64,000 nucleotides of DNA. Origin: Rhodocyclaceae bacterium. GTDB taxonomy: Bacteria; Pseudomonadota; Gammaproteobacteria; Burkholderiales; Rhodocyclaceae. Below are positions 56,504-64,000 of this stretch, piece after piece. A program made the translations under genes and the position numbers. Numbering within the stretch: position 1 is the first letter of the stretch; the number at the start of each line of letters is the position of its first letter. The stretch lies in the NCBI GenBank assembly GCA_019455325.1, contig JACFMQ010000002.1, forward strand, positions 145,353 to 209,352. Direction: 5' to 3'. Under the pieces are notes generated by a model, which ran no database searches, was not told the origin of the DNA, and saw only the letters and a list, made by a program, of their open reading frames with translations.

Positions 56504-59347
56504 ATGGAACTGGCCAAGAGTTTCGAGCCGGCCGACATCGAGCGCCGGTGGTATCCGCAATGGGAAGAGAACGGCCGCTTCAGGGCCGGACTCGACACCG
56601 CCAACCCGGACGCCTTCTGCATCCTGCTGCCGCCGCCGAACGTCACCGGCACGCTGCACATGGGCCACGGCTTCAACCAGACGATCATGGACGCGCTCAC
56701 CCGTCACTACCGGATGCGCGGCCACAACACGCTGTGGCAGCCGGGCACGGACCACGCCGGCATCGCCACGCAGATCGTCGTCGAACGCCAGCTCGACGCG
56801 CAGGGCATCAGCCGCCACGACCTCGGCCGCGAGAAGTTCCTGGAAAAGGTCTGGGAGTGGAAGGAATACTCGGGCAACACCATCACCCGCCAGATGCGCC
56901 GGCTCGGCACCTCGCCGGACTGGACGCGCGAGCGCTTCACGATGGACGCCGGCCTCTCGAAGATCGTCACCGAGACCTTCGTCCGGCTCTATGACGAGGG
57001 CCTGATCTACCGCGGCAAGCGCCTGGTCAACTGGGACCCGGAGCTGCACACCGCGGTCTCCGATCTGGAAGTGGTGAGCGAGGAGGAGGACGGCTTCCTC
57101 TGGCACATCCGCTACCCGCTCGCCGATGGCTCGGGCCACCTGACCGTGGCGACGACGCGGCCGGAAACGATGCTCGGCGACACCGCGGTGATGGTGCACC
57201 CCGAGGACGAACGCTACAAGGCGCTGATCGGCAGGACCGTGAAGCTGCCGCTGTGCGAGCGCGAGATCCCGATCATTGCGGATGCCTACGTCGACCTCGA
57301 ATTCGGCACCGGCTGCGTCAAGGTGACGCCGGCGCACGACTTCAACGACTACGCGGTCGGCCAGCGCCACGACCTGCCGATCATCCCGATCCTGACGCTG
57401 GACGCGAAGATCAACGACAACGCGCCGGCGAAGTATCGCGGCATGGACCGCTTCGACGCGCGGAAGGCCGTCGTCGCCGACCTGGAAGCGCTCGGCCTGC
57501 TGGAGAAGACCGACAGGCACCGGCTCAAGGTGCCGCGCGGCGACCGCACCGGCGTCGTCATCGAGCCGATGCTCACCGACCAGTGGTTCGTCGCCATGAG
57601 CAAACCCGGCGCCGATGGCAAGAGCATCACCGAGAAGGCGCTCGAATGCGTAGCCTCGGGCGAAATCAAGTTCGTGCCCGAGAACTGGGTCAACACCTAC
57701 AACCAGTGGCTGAACAACATCCAGGACTGGTGCATCTCGCGCCAACTGTGGTGGGGCCACCAGATCCCGGCGTGGTACGGCGTGAACGGCGAGGTCTTCG
57801 TCGCGCACGACGAGGCCGAGGCGCGCGCCCAGGCCGACAAGGCCGGCTACGCCGGCGCGCTCACGCGCGACCCGGACGTGCTCGACACCTGGTACTCGTC
57901 GGCGCTGTGGCCGTTCTCAACGCTCGACTGGACGCCCGAGTGGCCGAGAGAATCGAACCCGGCGCTCGACCTCTACCTGCCGTCGACGGTGCTCGTCACC
58001 GGCTTCGACATCATCTTCTTCTGGGTGGCGCGCATGGTCATGATGACCAAGCACATCACCGGCAGGATCCCGTTCAGGCACGTCTACGTGCACGGCCTGA
58101 TCCGCGACGCCGAAGGCCAGAAGATGTCGAAGTCCAAGGGCAACGTGCTCGACCCGATCGACCTGATCGACGGCATCGGCGTCGAGGAACTGGTGAAGAA
58201 GCGCACCACCGGCCTGATGAACCCGAAGCAGGCCGAGCAGATCGAGAAGCGCACCAGGAAGGAATTCCCGAGCGGCATCCCGGCCTTCGGCACCGACGCG
58301 CTGCGCTTCACCTTCCTGTCGCTCGCCAGCCCGGGCCGCGACATCAAGTTCGACCTCGGCCGCTGCGAGGGCTACCGCAACTTCTGCAACAAGCTGTGGA
58401 ACGCCACGCGCTTCGTGCTGATGAACGTCGTGGGCCACGACCTGGCGCTCGGCCATGCGCAGGGCGCCGACGGCGCCTGCTCGGTGCCGGCCGGCGAAGA
58501 AGCGCACCCCGACTTCGGCTTCGCCGACCGCTGGATCGTCAGCCGCCTGCAGCGCACCGAGGCCGAGATGGCGAAGCACTTCGCCGACTACCGCTTCGAC
58601 CTCCTGGCGCGCGAACTCTACGAGTTCGTCTGGGACGAGTTCTGCGACTGGTATCTCGAACTCGCCAAGGTGCGCATGCAGACCGGCAGCGCGGCGGAAG
58701 CGCGCGGCACGCGGCGCACGCTCGCGCGCGTCCTGGAAACCGTGCTGCGCCTCGCCCACCCGCTGATCCCGTTCATCACCGAGGAGCTGTGGCAGGCCGT
58801 GGCGCCGATCGCCGGCCGCAAGCGCCACGACTCGATCATGCAGGCGCCGTACCCGGTGGCGCAGCCCGAGCGCATCGACGAGGCCAGCGAAGCCAAGGTG
58901 AAGCTGCTCAAGGACCTGATCTACGCCTGCCGCAACCTGCGCGGCGAGATGGGCATCTCGCCGGCGCAGAAACTGCCGCTGATCGCCGCCGGCGAGGCGG
59001 CGACGCTCAAGGAATTCGCGCCGTACATCGCCGGCCTGGCCAAGCTCGCGGACGTGCAGGTCGTCGCCGACATTCCCGCGGACGAGGCGGCGCCGGTCGC
59101 CGTCGTCGGCGACTTCCGGCTGATGCTGAAGGTCGAGATCGACGTCGCCGCCGAACGCGAGCGCCTGACCAAGGAGATCGCGCGGCTGGAAAACGAGATC
59201 GCCAAGGCCGAGGCCAAGCTCGCCAACGAGAGCTTCGTCGCGCGCGCGCCGGCCGCCGTCGTCGCGCAGGAGAAGAAACGCGTCGCCGACTTCGGCGACA
59301 CGCTGGCCAAACTGAAACCGCAGTTGGCGAAACTCGCCGGAAAATAA
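56504..59347 (+). CDS. valS: Valyl-tRNA synthetase
   Basis: This 947-residue class I synthetase has the HIGH-type motif [12 protein letters not shown] and KMSKS in [14 protein letters not shown]. It also has an editing domain and a C-terminal coiled coil ([25 protein letters not shown], two blocks). It charges tRNA-Val. TATAAT at 56463-56468 overlaps the end of the previous gene and may be its -10; the -35 is poor. Confidence 0.97.
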   Translation: MELAKSFEPADIERRWYPQWEENGRFRAGLDTANPDAFCILLPPPNVTGTLHMGHGFNQTIMDALTRHYRMRGHNTLWQPGTDHAGIATQIVVERQLDAQGISRHDLGREKFLEKVWEWKEYSGNTITRQMRRLGTSPDWTRERFTMDAGLSKIVTETFVRLYDEGLIYRGKRLVNWDPELHTAVSDLEVVSEEEDGFLWHIRYPLADGSGHLTVATTRPETMLGDTAVMVHPEDERYKALIGRTVKLPLCEREIPIIADAYVDLEFGTGCVKVTPAHDFNDYAVGQRHDLPIIPILTLDAKINDNAPAKYRGMDRFDARKAVVADLEALGLLEKTDRHRLKVPRGDRTGVVIEPMLTDQWFVAMSKPGADGKSITEKALECVASGEIKFVPENWVNTYNQWLNNIQDWCISRQLWWGHQIPAWYGVNGEVFVAHDEAEARAQADKAGYAGALTRDPDVLDTWYSSALWPFSTLDWTPEWPRESNPALDLYLPSTVLVTGFDIIFFWVARMVMMTKHITGRIPFRHVYVHGLIRDAEGQKMSKSKGNVLDPIDLIDGIGVEELVKKRTTGLMNPKQAEQIEKRTRKEFPSGIPAFGTDALRFTFLSLASPGRDIKFDLGRCEGYRNFCNKLWNATRFVLMNVVGHDLALGHAQGADGACSVPAGEEAHPDFGFADRWIVSRLQRTEAEMAKHFADYRFDLLARELYEFVWDEFCDWYLELAKVRMQTGSAAEARGTRRTLARVLETVLRLAHPLIPFITEELWQAVAPIAGRKRHDSIMQAPYPVAQPERIDEASEAKVKLLKDLIYACRNLRGEMGISPAQKLPLIAAGEAATLKEFAPYIAGLAKLADVQVVADIPADEAAPVAVVGDFRLMLKVEIDVAAERERLTKEIARLENEIAKAEAKLANESFVARAPAAVVAQEKKRVADFGDTLAKLKPQLAKLAGK

Positions 59348-59356
59348 GGAAGCGAC

Positions 59357-59842
59357 ATGTCGGACGACAACAAATCCCTAGTCACCAGGCTGTTCCCGGC
59401 GCTCATGCTGTTCTGCCTGCTCTCCGGCGTCTGGTCCTACGCGATCATCCAGGCCTGGCCCTGGGACAAGGACACGACCTGGAAGCCGGGCGTGCGCCTG
59501 CCGGTGGTCTGCGCCGACGGCGAGGTCTGCTCGAAGGAATACGCGCAGATCGCCCAGGCCGTCGAAGACAAGCAGGTCATCGCGCTGCGGCCGAAGGAGC
59601 CGAACGGCGAACTGCACGATGGCGATCTCTGGCTGCGCTGGTCGACCGTCTCGGGCAAGGCGTGGGAACTGGAGGCGGCGATGTCCTCCTGGTACTTCGA
59701 GACCGCTGTCCGCTACAACGTCCGCGGCGACACGCTGGAAGTCGTCCAGTACCGCCACTACGACGCGAAGATCTTCTTCTACGCGCTCGGCGCCGCGCTG
59801 TTCACGCTCGCCGGCATCTACCTGCGCCGGCTCAGGAACTGA
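59357..59842 (+). CDS. Hypothetical two-TM membrane protein (161 aa)
   Basis: This 161-residue protein has a membrane segment near each end (LFPALMLFCLLSGVWSYAII and IFFYALGAALFTLAGIYLRRL). Between them is a presumably periplasmic region with two cysteines (CADGEVC) that could form a disulfide. No family is recognised. It begins ten bases after valS and its end overlaps the convergent pabB fusion by 11 bases. Confidence 0.75.
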   Translation: MSDDNKSLVTRLFPALMLFCLLSGVWSYAIIQAWPWDKDTTWKPGVRLPVVCADGEVCSKEYAQIAQAVEDKQVIALRPKEPNGELHDGDLWLRWSTVSGKAWELEAAMSSWYFETAVRYNVRGDTLEVVQYRHYDAKIFFYALGAALFTLAGIYLRRLRN

Positions 59843-61580
59843 GCGTCACCGGCAGCAGACCGCGCAGCGCGTTGCCGAGCCAAAGCTCGGCGGCGCAGCG
59901 CAAATCCGCCTCGTAAAGCACCGCCTCCACGGCCTCGCCGCGCTCGAGCAATTGCCGGCGCAGCACGCCGGGCAGCAGGCCGCAGGCGAGCGGCGGCGTC
60001 AGCAGCGGCCCGCCGGCCGCACGCCGCACGAAGACGCTGCTGCGCGCGCCCTCGCAGACCTCGCCCCGCTCGTTCAGGAAGATCGCGTCGAACGCCGCCG
60101 GATCGGCGCCGACGCGCGCCAGCTCGCGCTCGTAGAGATCGCGCACCGTGGTCTTGTGGCGCAGCCAGGGCGAACGCGAGTCGAGCCGCTGCGGCGAGAG
60201 CACGGCGCGCAGGCCGGGCGGCGTCGCCGCCAGCGGCGCCGCGGCGAGTTCGACGTCGCCGCCGCGGCCGAGCGTCAGACGGACGCGGAAGACGCCTTGC
60301 GGCCATTCTGCCGCCAGTGCACGCAGCGCGCCGGCGGCAGCCTCCCGGTCGCAGGCGAAGGCCAGCGCGCCGGCCGAGGTCTGCAGCCGGTCGAGGTGCA
60401 GCGCCAGCAGCGGGTAATCGCCGTCTTCCAGCCGCAGCGTCTCGATCAGCCGGAAACCAGGATCGGCGCGCGTCACGAAGCTCGCCTTGAGCAGGCACTC
60501 GGCGTATTCGGCGGCCGCTTCGGAATCCCAGACGATGCCGCTGCCGACGCCGTAGCGCAGACCGCCGTCGGCATCGAGCAGCAGCGTGCGGATGGCGACG
60601 GCGAAGCGGAAGTCGCCGCCCGGCCCCACCCAGCCGAGCGCGCCGGTGTACAGGCCGCGCGGCGCCGGCTCCAGTTCGCGCACGATCTGCATCGCGCGCA
60701 CCTTCGGCGCGCCGGTGATCGAACCGCAGGGGAAGAGCGCGGCGAACACCTCGGCCAGCCCGGCGTCGCAGTCGGCGGCGACGGTCGAGGTCATCTGATG
60801 CACGCTCGGATAGGTCTCGACCGTGCACAGCGACTCGACGCGCACGCTGCCCGGCCGCGCGATGCGGCCGAGATCGTTGCGGATCAGGTCGACGATCATC
60901 ACGTTCTCCGCCCGGTCCTTGGCCGACGCGGCGAGCGCGGCAGCGGCCGCGGCGTCGTCGGCGGCGCGCGGCGCCGTGCCCTTCATCGGCCGCGAGCGGA
61001 TCGTGCCGCCGGCGCGTTCGACGAACAGCTCCGGCGAAAACGAGAGAATGCGGGCCGCCGGCGTCATCACCAGGCCGCCGTGCGCCACCGGCTGCGCCGC
61101 GCGCAGGCGAGCGTAGAGCGCCAGCGGATCGCCGACGACGGTGCCGGCGAAGGGGAAAGTCAGATTGACCTGATAACAGTCGCCGGCGGCGATGTAGTCG
61201 CGGATGCGGGCGACGGCCGCGGCGTGCGCGGCGGCGTCGAGCCGCGGCCGGAAGTCGCCGACGCAGGCCGGCCGCGGCGGATCGCCGGCGTGCGCGGCCA
61301 GCCAGCCGGCGACCTCGCCGGCGGCCAGCGCGCGGCGCTCGGCGAACAGCCAGAAATGGCCGAGCGCACCGGCCGGCGGCGTACCGGCCGTCGGCTCGAA
61401 GACGTAGCCGAGTTCGTAGTCGAGCGCAGCGACGGCGTGCAGCCCCGCGGCCGTCGCCCGCTCGACCTCGGCGCAGGCCGCGGCGAAGCCGGCGGCGTCG
61501 ACCGGCAGCGTCCGCCGCAGGTCGGTGAACAGCACGGCGCCCCCGCCCGGCGCGTCGAGCAGGGCAAAGGGAGCGGACAT
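59832..61580 (-). CDS. pabB: Aminodeoxychorismate synthase I fused to 4-amino-4-deoxychorismate lyase
   Basis: This 582-residue protein joins a PabB domain (about 1-340) to a PLP-dependent PabC-like domain (about 360-582). PabB motifs include GDCYQVNLTFPF, MKGTAPR and GSITGAPKVRAMQIV. The lyase lysine is in LRHKTTVRDLYERE, and the NERGEVCEGARSSVF region matches class IV aminotransferases. The protein would carry out two of the steps from chorismate to p-aminobenzoate for folate; the glutamine amidotransferase PabA is encoded elsewhere. Folate links it loosely to folE2 in the window. Confidence 0.9.
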   Translation of the reverse strand: MSAPFALLDAPGGGAVLFTDLRRTLPVDAAGFAAACAEVERATAAGLHAVAALDYELGYVFEPTAGTPPAGALGHFWLFAERRALAAGEVAGWLAAHAGDPPRPACVGDFRPRLDAAAHAAAVARIRDYIAAGDCYQVNLTFPFAGTVVGDPLALYARLRAAQPVAHGGLVMTPAARILSFSPELFVERAGGTIRSRPMKGTAPRAADDAAAAAALAASAKDRAENVMIVDLIRNDLGRIARPGSVRVESLCTVETYPSVHQMTSTVAADCDAGLAEVFAALFPCGSITGAPKVRAMQIVRELEPAPRGLYTGALGWVGPGGDFRFAVAIRTLLLDADGGLRYGVGSGIVWDSEAAAEYAECLLKASFVTRADPGFRLIETLRLEDGDYPLLALHLDRLQTSAGALAFACDREAAAGALRALAAEWPQGVFRVRLTLGRGGDVELAAAPLAATPPGLRAVLSPQRLDSRSPWLRHKTTVRDLYERELARVGADPAAFDAIFLNERGEVCEGARSSVFVRRAAGGPLLTPPLACGLLPGVLRRQLLERGEAVEAVLYEADLRCAAELWLGNALRGLLPVTLSS

Positions 61581-61639
61581 GGCGGGGAAGGAACGAGGAA
61601 AGGCGGGACGGAAGACGGCCGCCCGGCGGCCGCGCCGGC

Positions 61640-61867
61640 CTACTTGCGCTTCAGGACGTATTCGTAGACGTTGTCGGCCATGCCGCTCGACACCAGCTCG
61701 TTGCCGGTCTGCCGGGCGAAGGCCTGGAAATCCTTGACCGATCCGGGATCGGTGGCGAGCACGCGCAGCGTCTGGCCGGACTGCATCTCGGCCAGCGCCT
61801 TCTTCGTGCGCAGGATGGGAAGCGGGCAGTTGAGGCCCTTGACGTCGAGTTCGCGGTCGTACTGCAT
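61640..61867 (-). CDS. TusA-like sulfurtransferase
   Basis: This 75-residue protein has the TusA/SirA pattern LDVKGLNCPLPILRTKKAL, with the sulfur-carrying cysteine near residue 13, and ends YEYVLKRK. It is probably a sulfur carrier protein; a tRNA thiolation role is the family default, but several paralogs exist in such genomes. The ATG at 61867 starts the fold directly. Confidence 0.88.
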   Translation of the reverse strand: MQYDRELDVKGLNCPLPILRTKKALAEMQSGQTLRVLATDPGSVKDFQAFARQTGNELVSSGMADNVYEYVLKRK

Positions 61868-61924
61868 GGCGTGGTCGGCAAAGCGGAATGGTTGAGAGAC
61901 GGCGGGTATTCTACCCGGCAAACG

Positions 61925-63415
61925 CTATTTCTTCTCCTTCGCCTCTTCCGCCTGCTGCCGCTTGAGTTCGCGCAGCCGCGCGTCGACCACAGACTGGTCG
62001 TAGAAGTTGCCGTCGCCGGCCCGCTGCGCGAACTGCAGTTGTTCGATCGCCTGCAGCAGGCGCCCCTGCTGCACGTACATCTCGGCCAGCGCCCGGTGCT
62101 GCTGCAGCTTGCGCCCCTGCGCCGCATGCATCTTCGCCTGCAGGCCGTAGAGCTTGGGGTCGCTGGCGTAGGAGCGCAACTGTTCTGCGAGGAAGCCTTC
62201 GAGGCGGTCGTAGGCGCCCATGGAGAAGAGCGCATCGGCGTAGCCGTAGGCCAGCGCGCGCGAGGTCGGGAAACGCTGCAGCGCCTCGCGGAACAGGGCG
62301 GCGGCAGCGACGACGTCGCCGGCCGCGGCCTTGATCTCGCCGGCCAGAGATTCGATCATCGCCGACCCCTCGCCCTTCTGCAGCCGGCGCAGCGTCTCGA
62401 TCTCGCGCTCGGCGGCGGCGTAATTCTTGGCGCGCAGATGCGCGTAGGCGATGCCGTAGTGCGCCGCTGCCTCGGAAGAGAACTTGCGCTCGCGCAACTG
62501 GGTCTCGAACTCGCCGATCGCCTCCTTCGCCGTCCCCTGCTGCGCGCGCAGCTTGGCGCGCACCAGTTGATAGTCGAGGCTGTCGCGGACCTGCCGGTAG
62601 GGCGACTGCTGCAGGCGGTTCTGCATGTCGCTGATGCGCTCGACGGTGATCGGGTGCGAGCGCATATAGACCGGCGCGTTGTTCTCGTAGACGCGCGTCG
62701 CCCGCTGCAGGCGCTCGAAGAAGTCGGACATGCCGCGCGGATCGAAGCCGGCCTTCTGCAGGATGTCGTAGCCGATGCGGTCGGCCTCGCGCTCGAAGTC
62801 GCGCGAGAAGGCGAGCTGCGACTGGACCATCGCCGCCTCGCTGCCGACGATCGCCGCGCCGGTCGCCTGCGAGTTGGAGCGCGCAGCGAGCAGGGCCACG
62901 GCCATGGCGATCATGGCCAGCACCGACTGCTTCTTCTGGGTGGAAATCTGCCGCGCCAGATGATGCTGCGTGACGTGCGAGATTTCGTGGGCGACGACGC
63001 CGGCAAGCTCCGACTCGCTCTGCGAGGTGAGCAGGGTGCCGGTATTCACGCCGATGTAGCCGCCGAACATGGCGAAGGCGTTGACCTGGCCGTCGCGGAT
63101 GGCGAAGAAGTGGAAATCGCCGCCGGGATCGGTGCTCGCCGCCACCAGCCGCTGGCCGAGGCGGTTGAGGTAGTCGTTCACCTCCGGGTCGTCGACGTAG
63201 GTCGGCTCGTGCAGGCGGATGTCGTTCATGATGCTCTCGCCGATCTTGCGCTCGAGCTGCGGCGAGAGGTCGGCGCGCGACGACTCGCCGAGGTCCGGCA
63301 GGCTGTCGGCGAGCGCCGGCGGCGGCAGCGCCAGCGACGCGCACAGAAACAGGCACAGCGCCTTGCGGGAGAAGGGACTGCGGGGGGGATGACCAAATGG
63401 CAGCCGTCGATCCAT
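61925..63415 (-). CDS. M48-family zinc metalloprotease with TPR tail (BepA-like)
   Basis: This 496-residue protein has a signal peptide (ALCLFLCASLALPPPALA) and the zinc motif HEISH, with the third ligand glutamate in FEREADRIG. A C-terminal TPR-rich half follows from about 280. BepA proteins degrade or help assemble outer-membrane proteins such as LptD and work in the periplasm. The ATG at 63415 is preferred because it starts the signal sequence; the frame is open further upstream. It is divergent from moaC. Confidence 0.9.
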   Translation of the reverse strand: MDRRLPFGHPPRSPFSRKALCLFLCASLALPPPALADSLPDLGESSRADLSPQLERKIGESIMNDIRLHEPTYVDDPEVNDYLNRLGQRLVAASTDPGGDFHFFAIRDGQVNAFAMFGGYIGVNTGTLLTSQSESELAGVVAHEISHVTQHHLARQISTQKKQSVLAMIAMAVALLAARSNSQATGAAIVGSEAAMVQSQLAFSRDFEREADRIGYDILQKAGFDPRGMSDFFERLQRATRVYENNAPVYMRSHPITVERISDMQNRLQQSPYRQVRDSLDYQLVRAKLRAQQGTAKEAIGEFETQLRERKFSSEAAAHYGIAYAHLRAKNYAAAEREIETLRRLQKGEGSAMIESLAGEIKAAAGDVVAAAALFREALQRFPTSRALAYGYADALFSMGAYDRLEGFLAEQLRSYASDPKLYGLQAKMHAAQGRKLQQHRALAEMYVQQGRLLQAIEQLQFAQRAGDGNFYDQSVVDARLRELKRQQAEEAKEKK

Positions 63416-63479
63416 GGTGCTATGATAGCGCACCCGCAATACCCATCCGCGCCACCTCCCCATCTTTACGTTTCTTAGC

Positions 63480-63968
63480 ATGACCGCCAACCCGCTGACC
63501 CATTTCGACGCCGCCGGGCAGGCGCACATGGTCGACGTCGCCGCCAAGGCGGAGACGCACCGCGTCGCCCGCGCCGCCGGCAGCATCTTCATGCGGCCGG
63601 AGACGCTGGCGCTGGTCGCCGACGGCACGGCGAAGAAGGGCGACGTCCTCGGCATCGCCCGCATCGCCGCCATCCAGGCGTCGAAGCGCACCGCCGAGCT
63701 GATCCCGCTGTGCCATCCGGTGGCGCTGACCCGCGTCGCCGCCGACTTCGCCGTCGACGCCGAACGCAGCGCCGTGCACATCGAGGTCACGGCGGAATGC
63801 AGCGGCCGCACCGGCGTCGAGATGGAAGCGCTGACCGCCGCCAGCGTCGGCCTGCTGACGGTCTACGACATGCTCAAGGCGGTCGACCGCGGCATGCGCA
63901 TCGAGGGCGTCCGCCTGCTCGAAAAACAGGGCGGCAAGTCCGGCCACTGGCGCGCGGACGCGCCATGA
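63480..63968 (+). CDS. moaC: Cyclic pyranopterin monophosphate synthase accessory protein
   Basis: This 162-residue protein has the MoaC motifs [27 protein letters not shown] and [15 protein letters not shown] to [12 protein letters not shown]. It acts with MoaA in the first step of molybdopterin synthesis. The stop is overlapped by the next start. Confidence 0.96.
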   Translation: MTANPLTHFDAAGQAHMVDVAAKAETHRVARAAGSIFMRPETLALVADGTAKKGDVLGIARIAAIQASKRTAELIPLCHPVALTRVAADFAVDAERSAVHIEVTAECSGRTGVEMEALTAASVGLLTVYDMLKAVDRGMRIEGVRLLEKQGGKSGHWRADAP

Positions 63969-64000
63969 CGAAAGAACAGCCCATGAATGCCACGTTCACC
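63965..64000 (+). CDS. Start of next gene (partial, 12 codons)
   Basis: An ATG at 63965 overlaps the moaC stop by four bases and opens a frame ([12 protein letters not shown]) that continues past the window end. Too little is visible to name it. The overlap suggests coupling to moaC; a second ATG at 63983 is an alternative start. Confidence 0.5.
   Translation, partial: MTKEQPMNATFT

Overview
The window is high-GC, gene-dense bacterial chromosome, most likely from a betaproteobacterium of the Rhodocyclales (Dechloromonas/Azospira-like). Evidence: the gene orders ilvI-ilvN-ilvC-pssA-leuA, xseB-ispA-dxs, rpsP-rimM-trmD-rplS and lptG-lptF divergent from pepA-holC, plus the DUF2069, DUF3106 and DUF3619 families. 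This placement rests on recall of family and gene-order patterns; no search was run. I saw no rRNA, tRNA, CRISPR array or insertion sequence.

Positions 1-20100 are the accessory part. Two paralogous proteins built almost wholly from an eight-residue repeat (L-[ST]-x-x-Q-[IV]-x-[AG]) flank a TPR/O-GlcNAc-transferase-like GT41 glycosyltransferase. The larger one contains a 408-bp higher-order tandem repeat with three copies that look identical. It is preceded by a sigma-28 (FliA)-like promoter. Both repeat genes end in the same hairpin, followed by a conserved promoter-like element, so part of the locus is duplicated. A tightly coupled run of twelve plus-strand genes follows: sugar aminotransferase, NeuD/PglD-like acyltransferase, acyl carrier protein, AMP-dependent ligase, LuxE-like, LuxC-like, FabZ-like, GMC oxidoreductase with a small partner, SDR, and a split transketolase. 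A convergent TPR-methyltransferase-GT2 fusion closes the block. My reading is a surface-protein or flagellin glycosylation locus that makes an unusual acyl-modified amino sugar. This is an inference and the best candidate for an undescribed system here.

Positions 20352-28645 carry fadH with a TetR regulator, two alpha/beta hydrolases, a lipoprotein, a 3-mercaptopyruvate sulfurtransferase, a SpoIIAA-like protein, an EamA transporter and a Rieske oxygenase. Positions 28645-32536 hold xseB-ispA-dxs-folE2. Positions 32654-34436 hold two lipoproteins (one FlgO-like) divergent from an XRE regulator, with a repeated 9-mer around their promoter. Positions 34560-36548 are the S16/L19 operon. A large unknown protein, a YihY-type membrane protein and a DUF2069 protein follow.

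Positions 39593-45576 are the branched-chain amino acid operons, including a leucine-rich leader peptide before leuA that points to attenuation. Positions 45639-47464 are an ECF sigma factor operon. Then come lptFG, pepA-holC, an orphan binding protein paired with a CACHE-PAS-GGDEF-EAL protein, valS, a pabB-pabC fusion, a TusA-like protein, an M48 peptidase and moaC. The window ends a few codons into the next gene.
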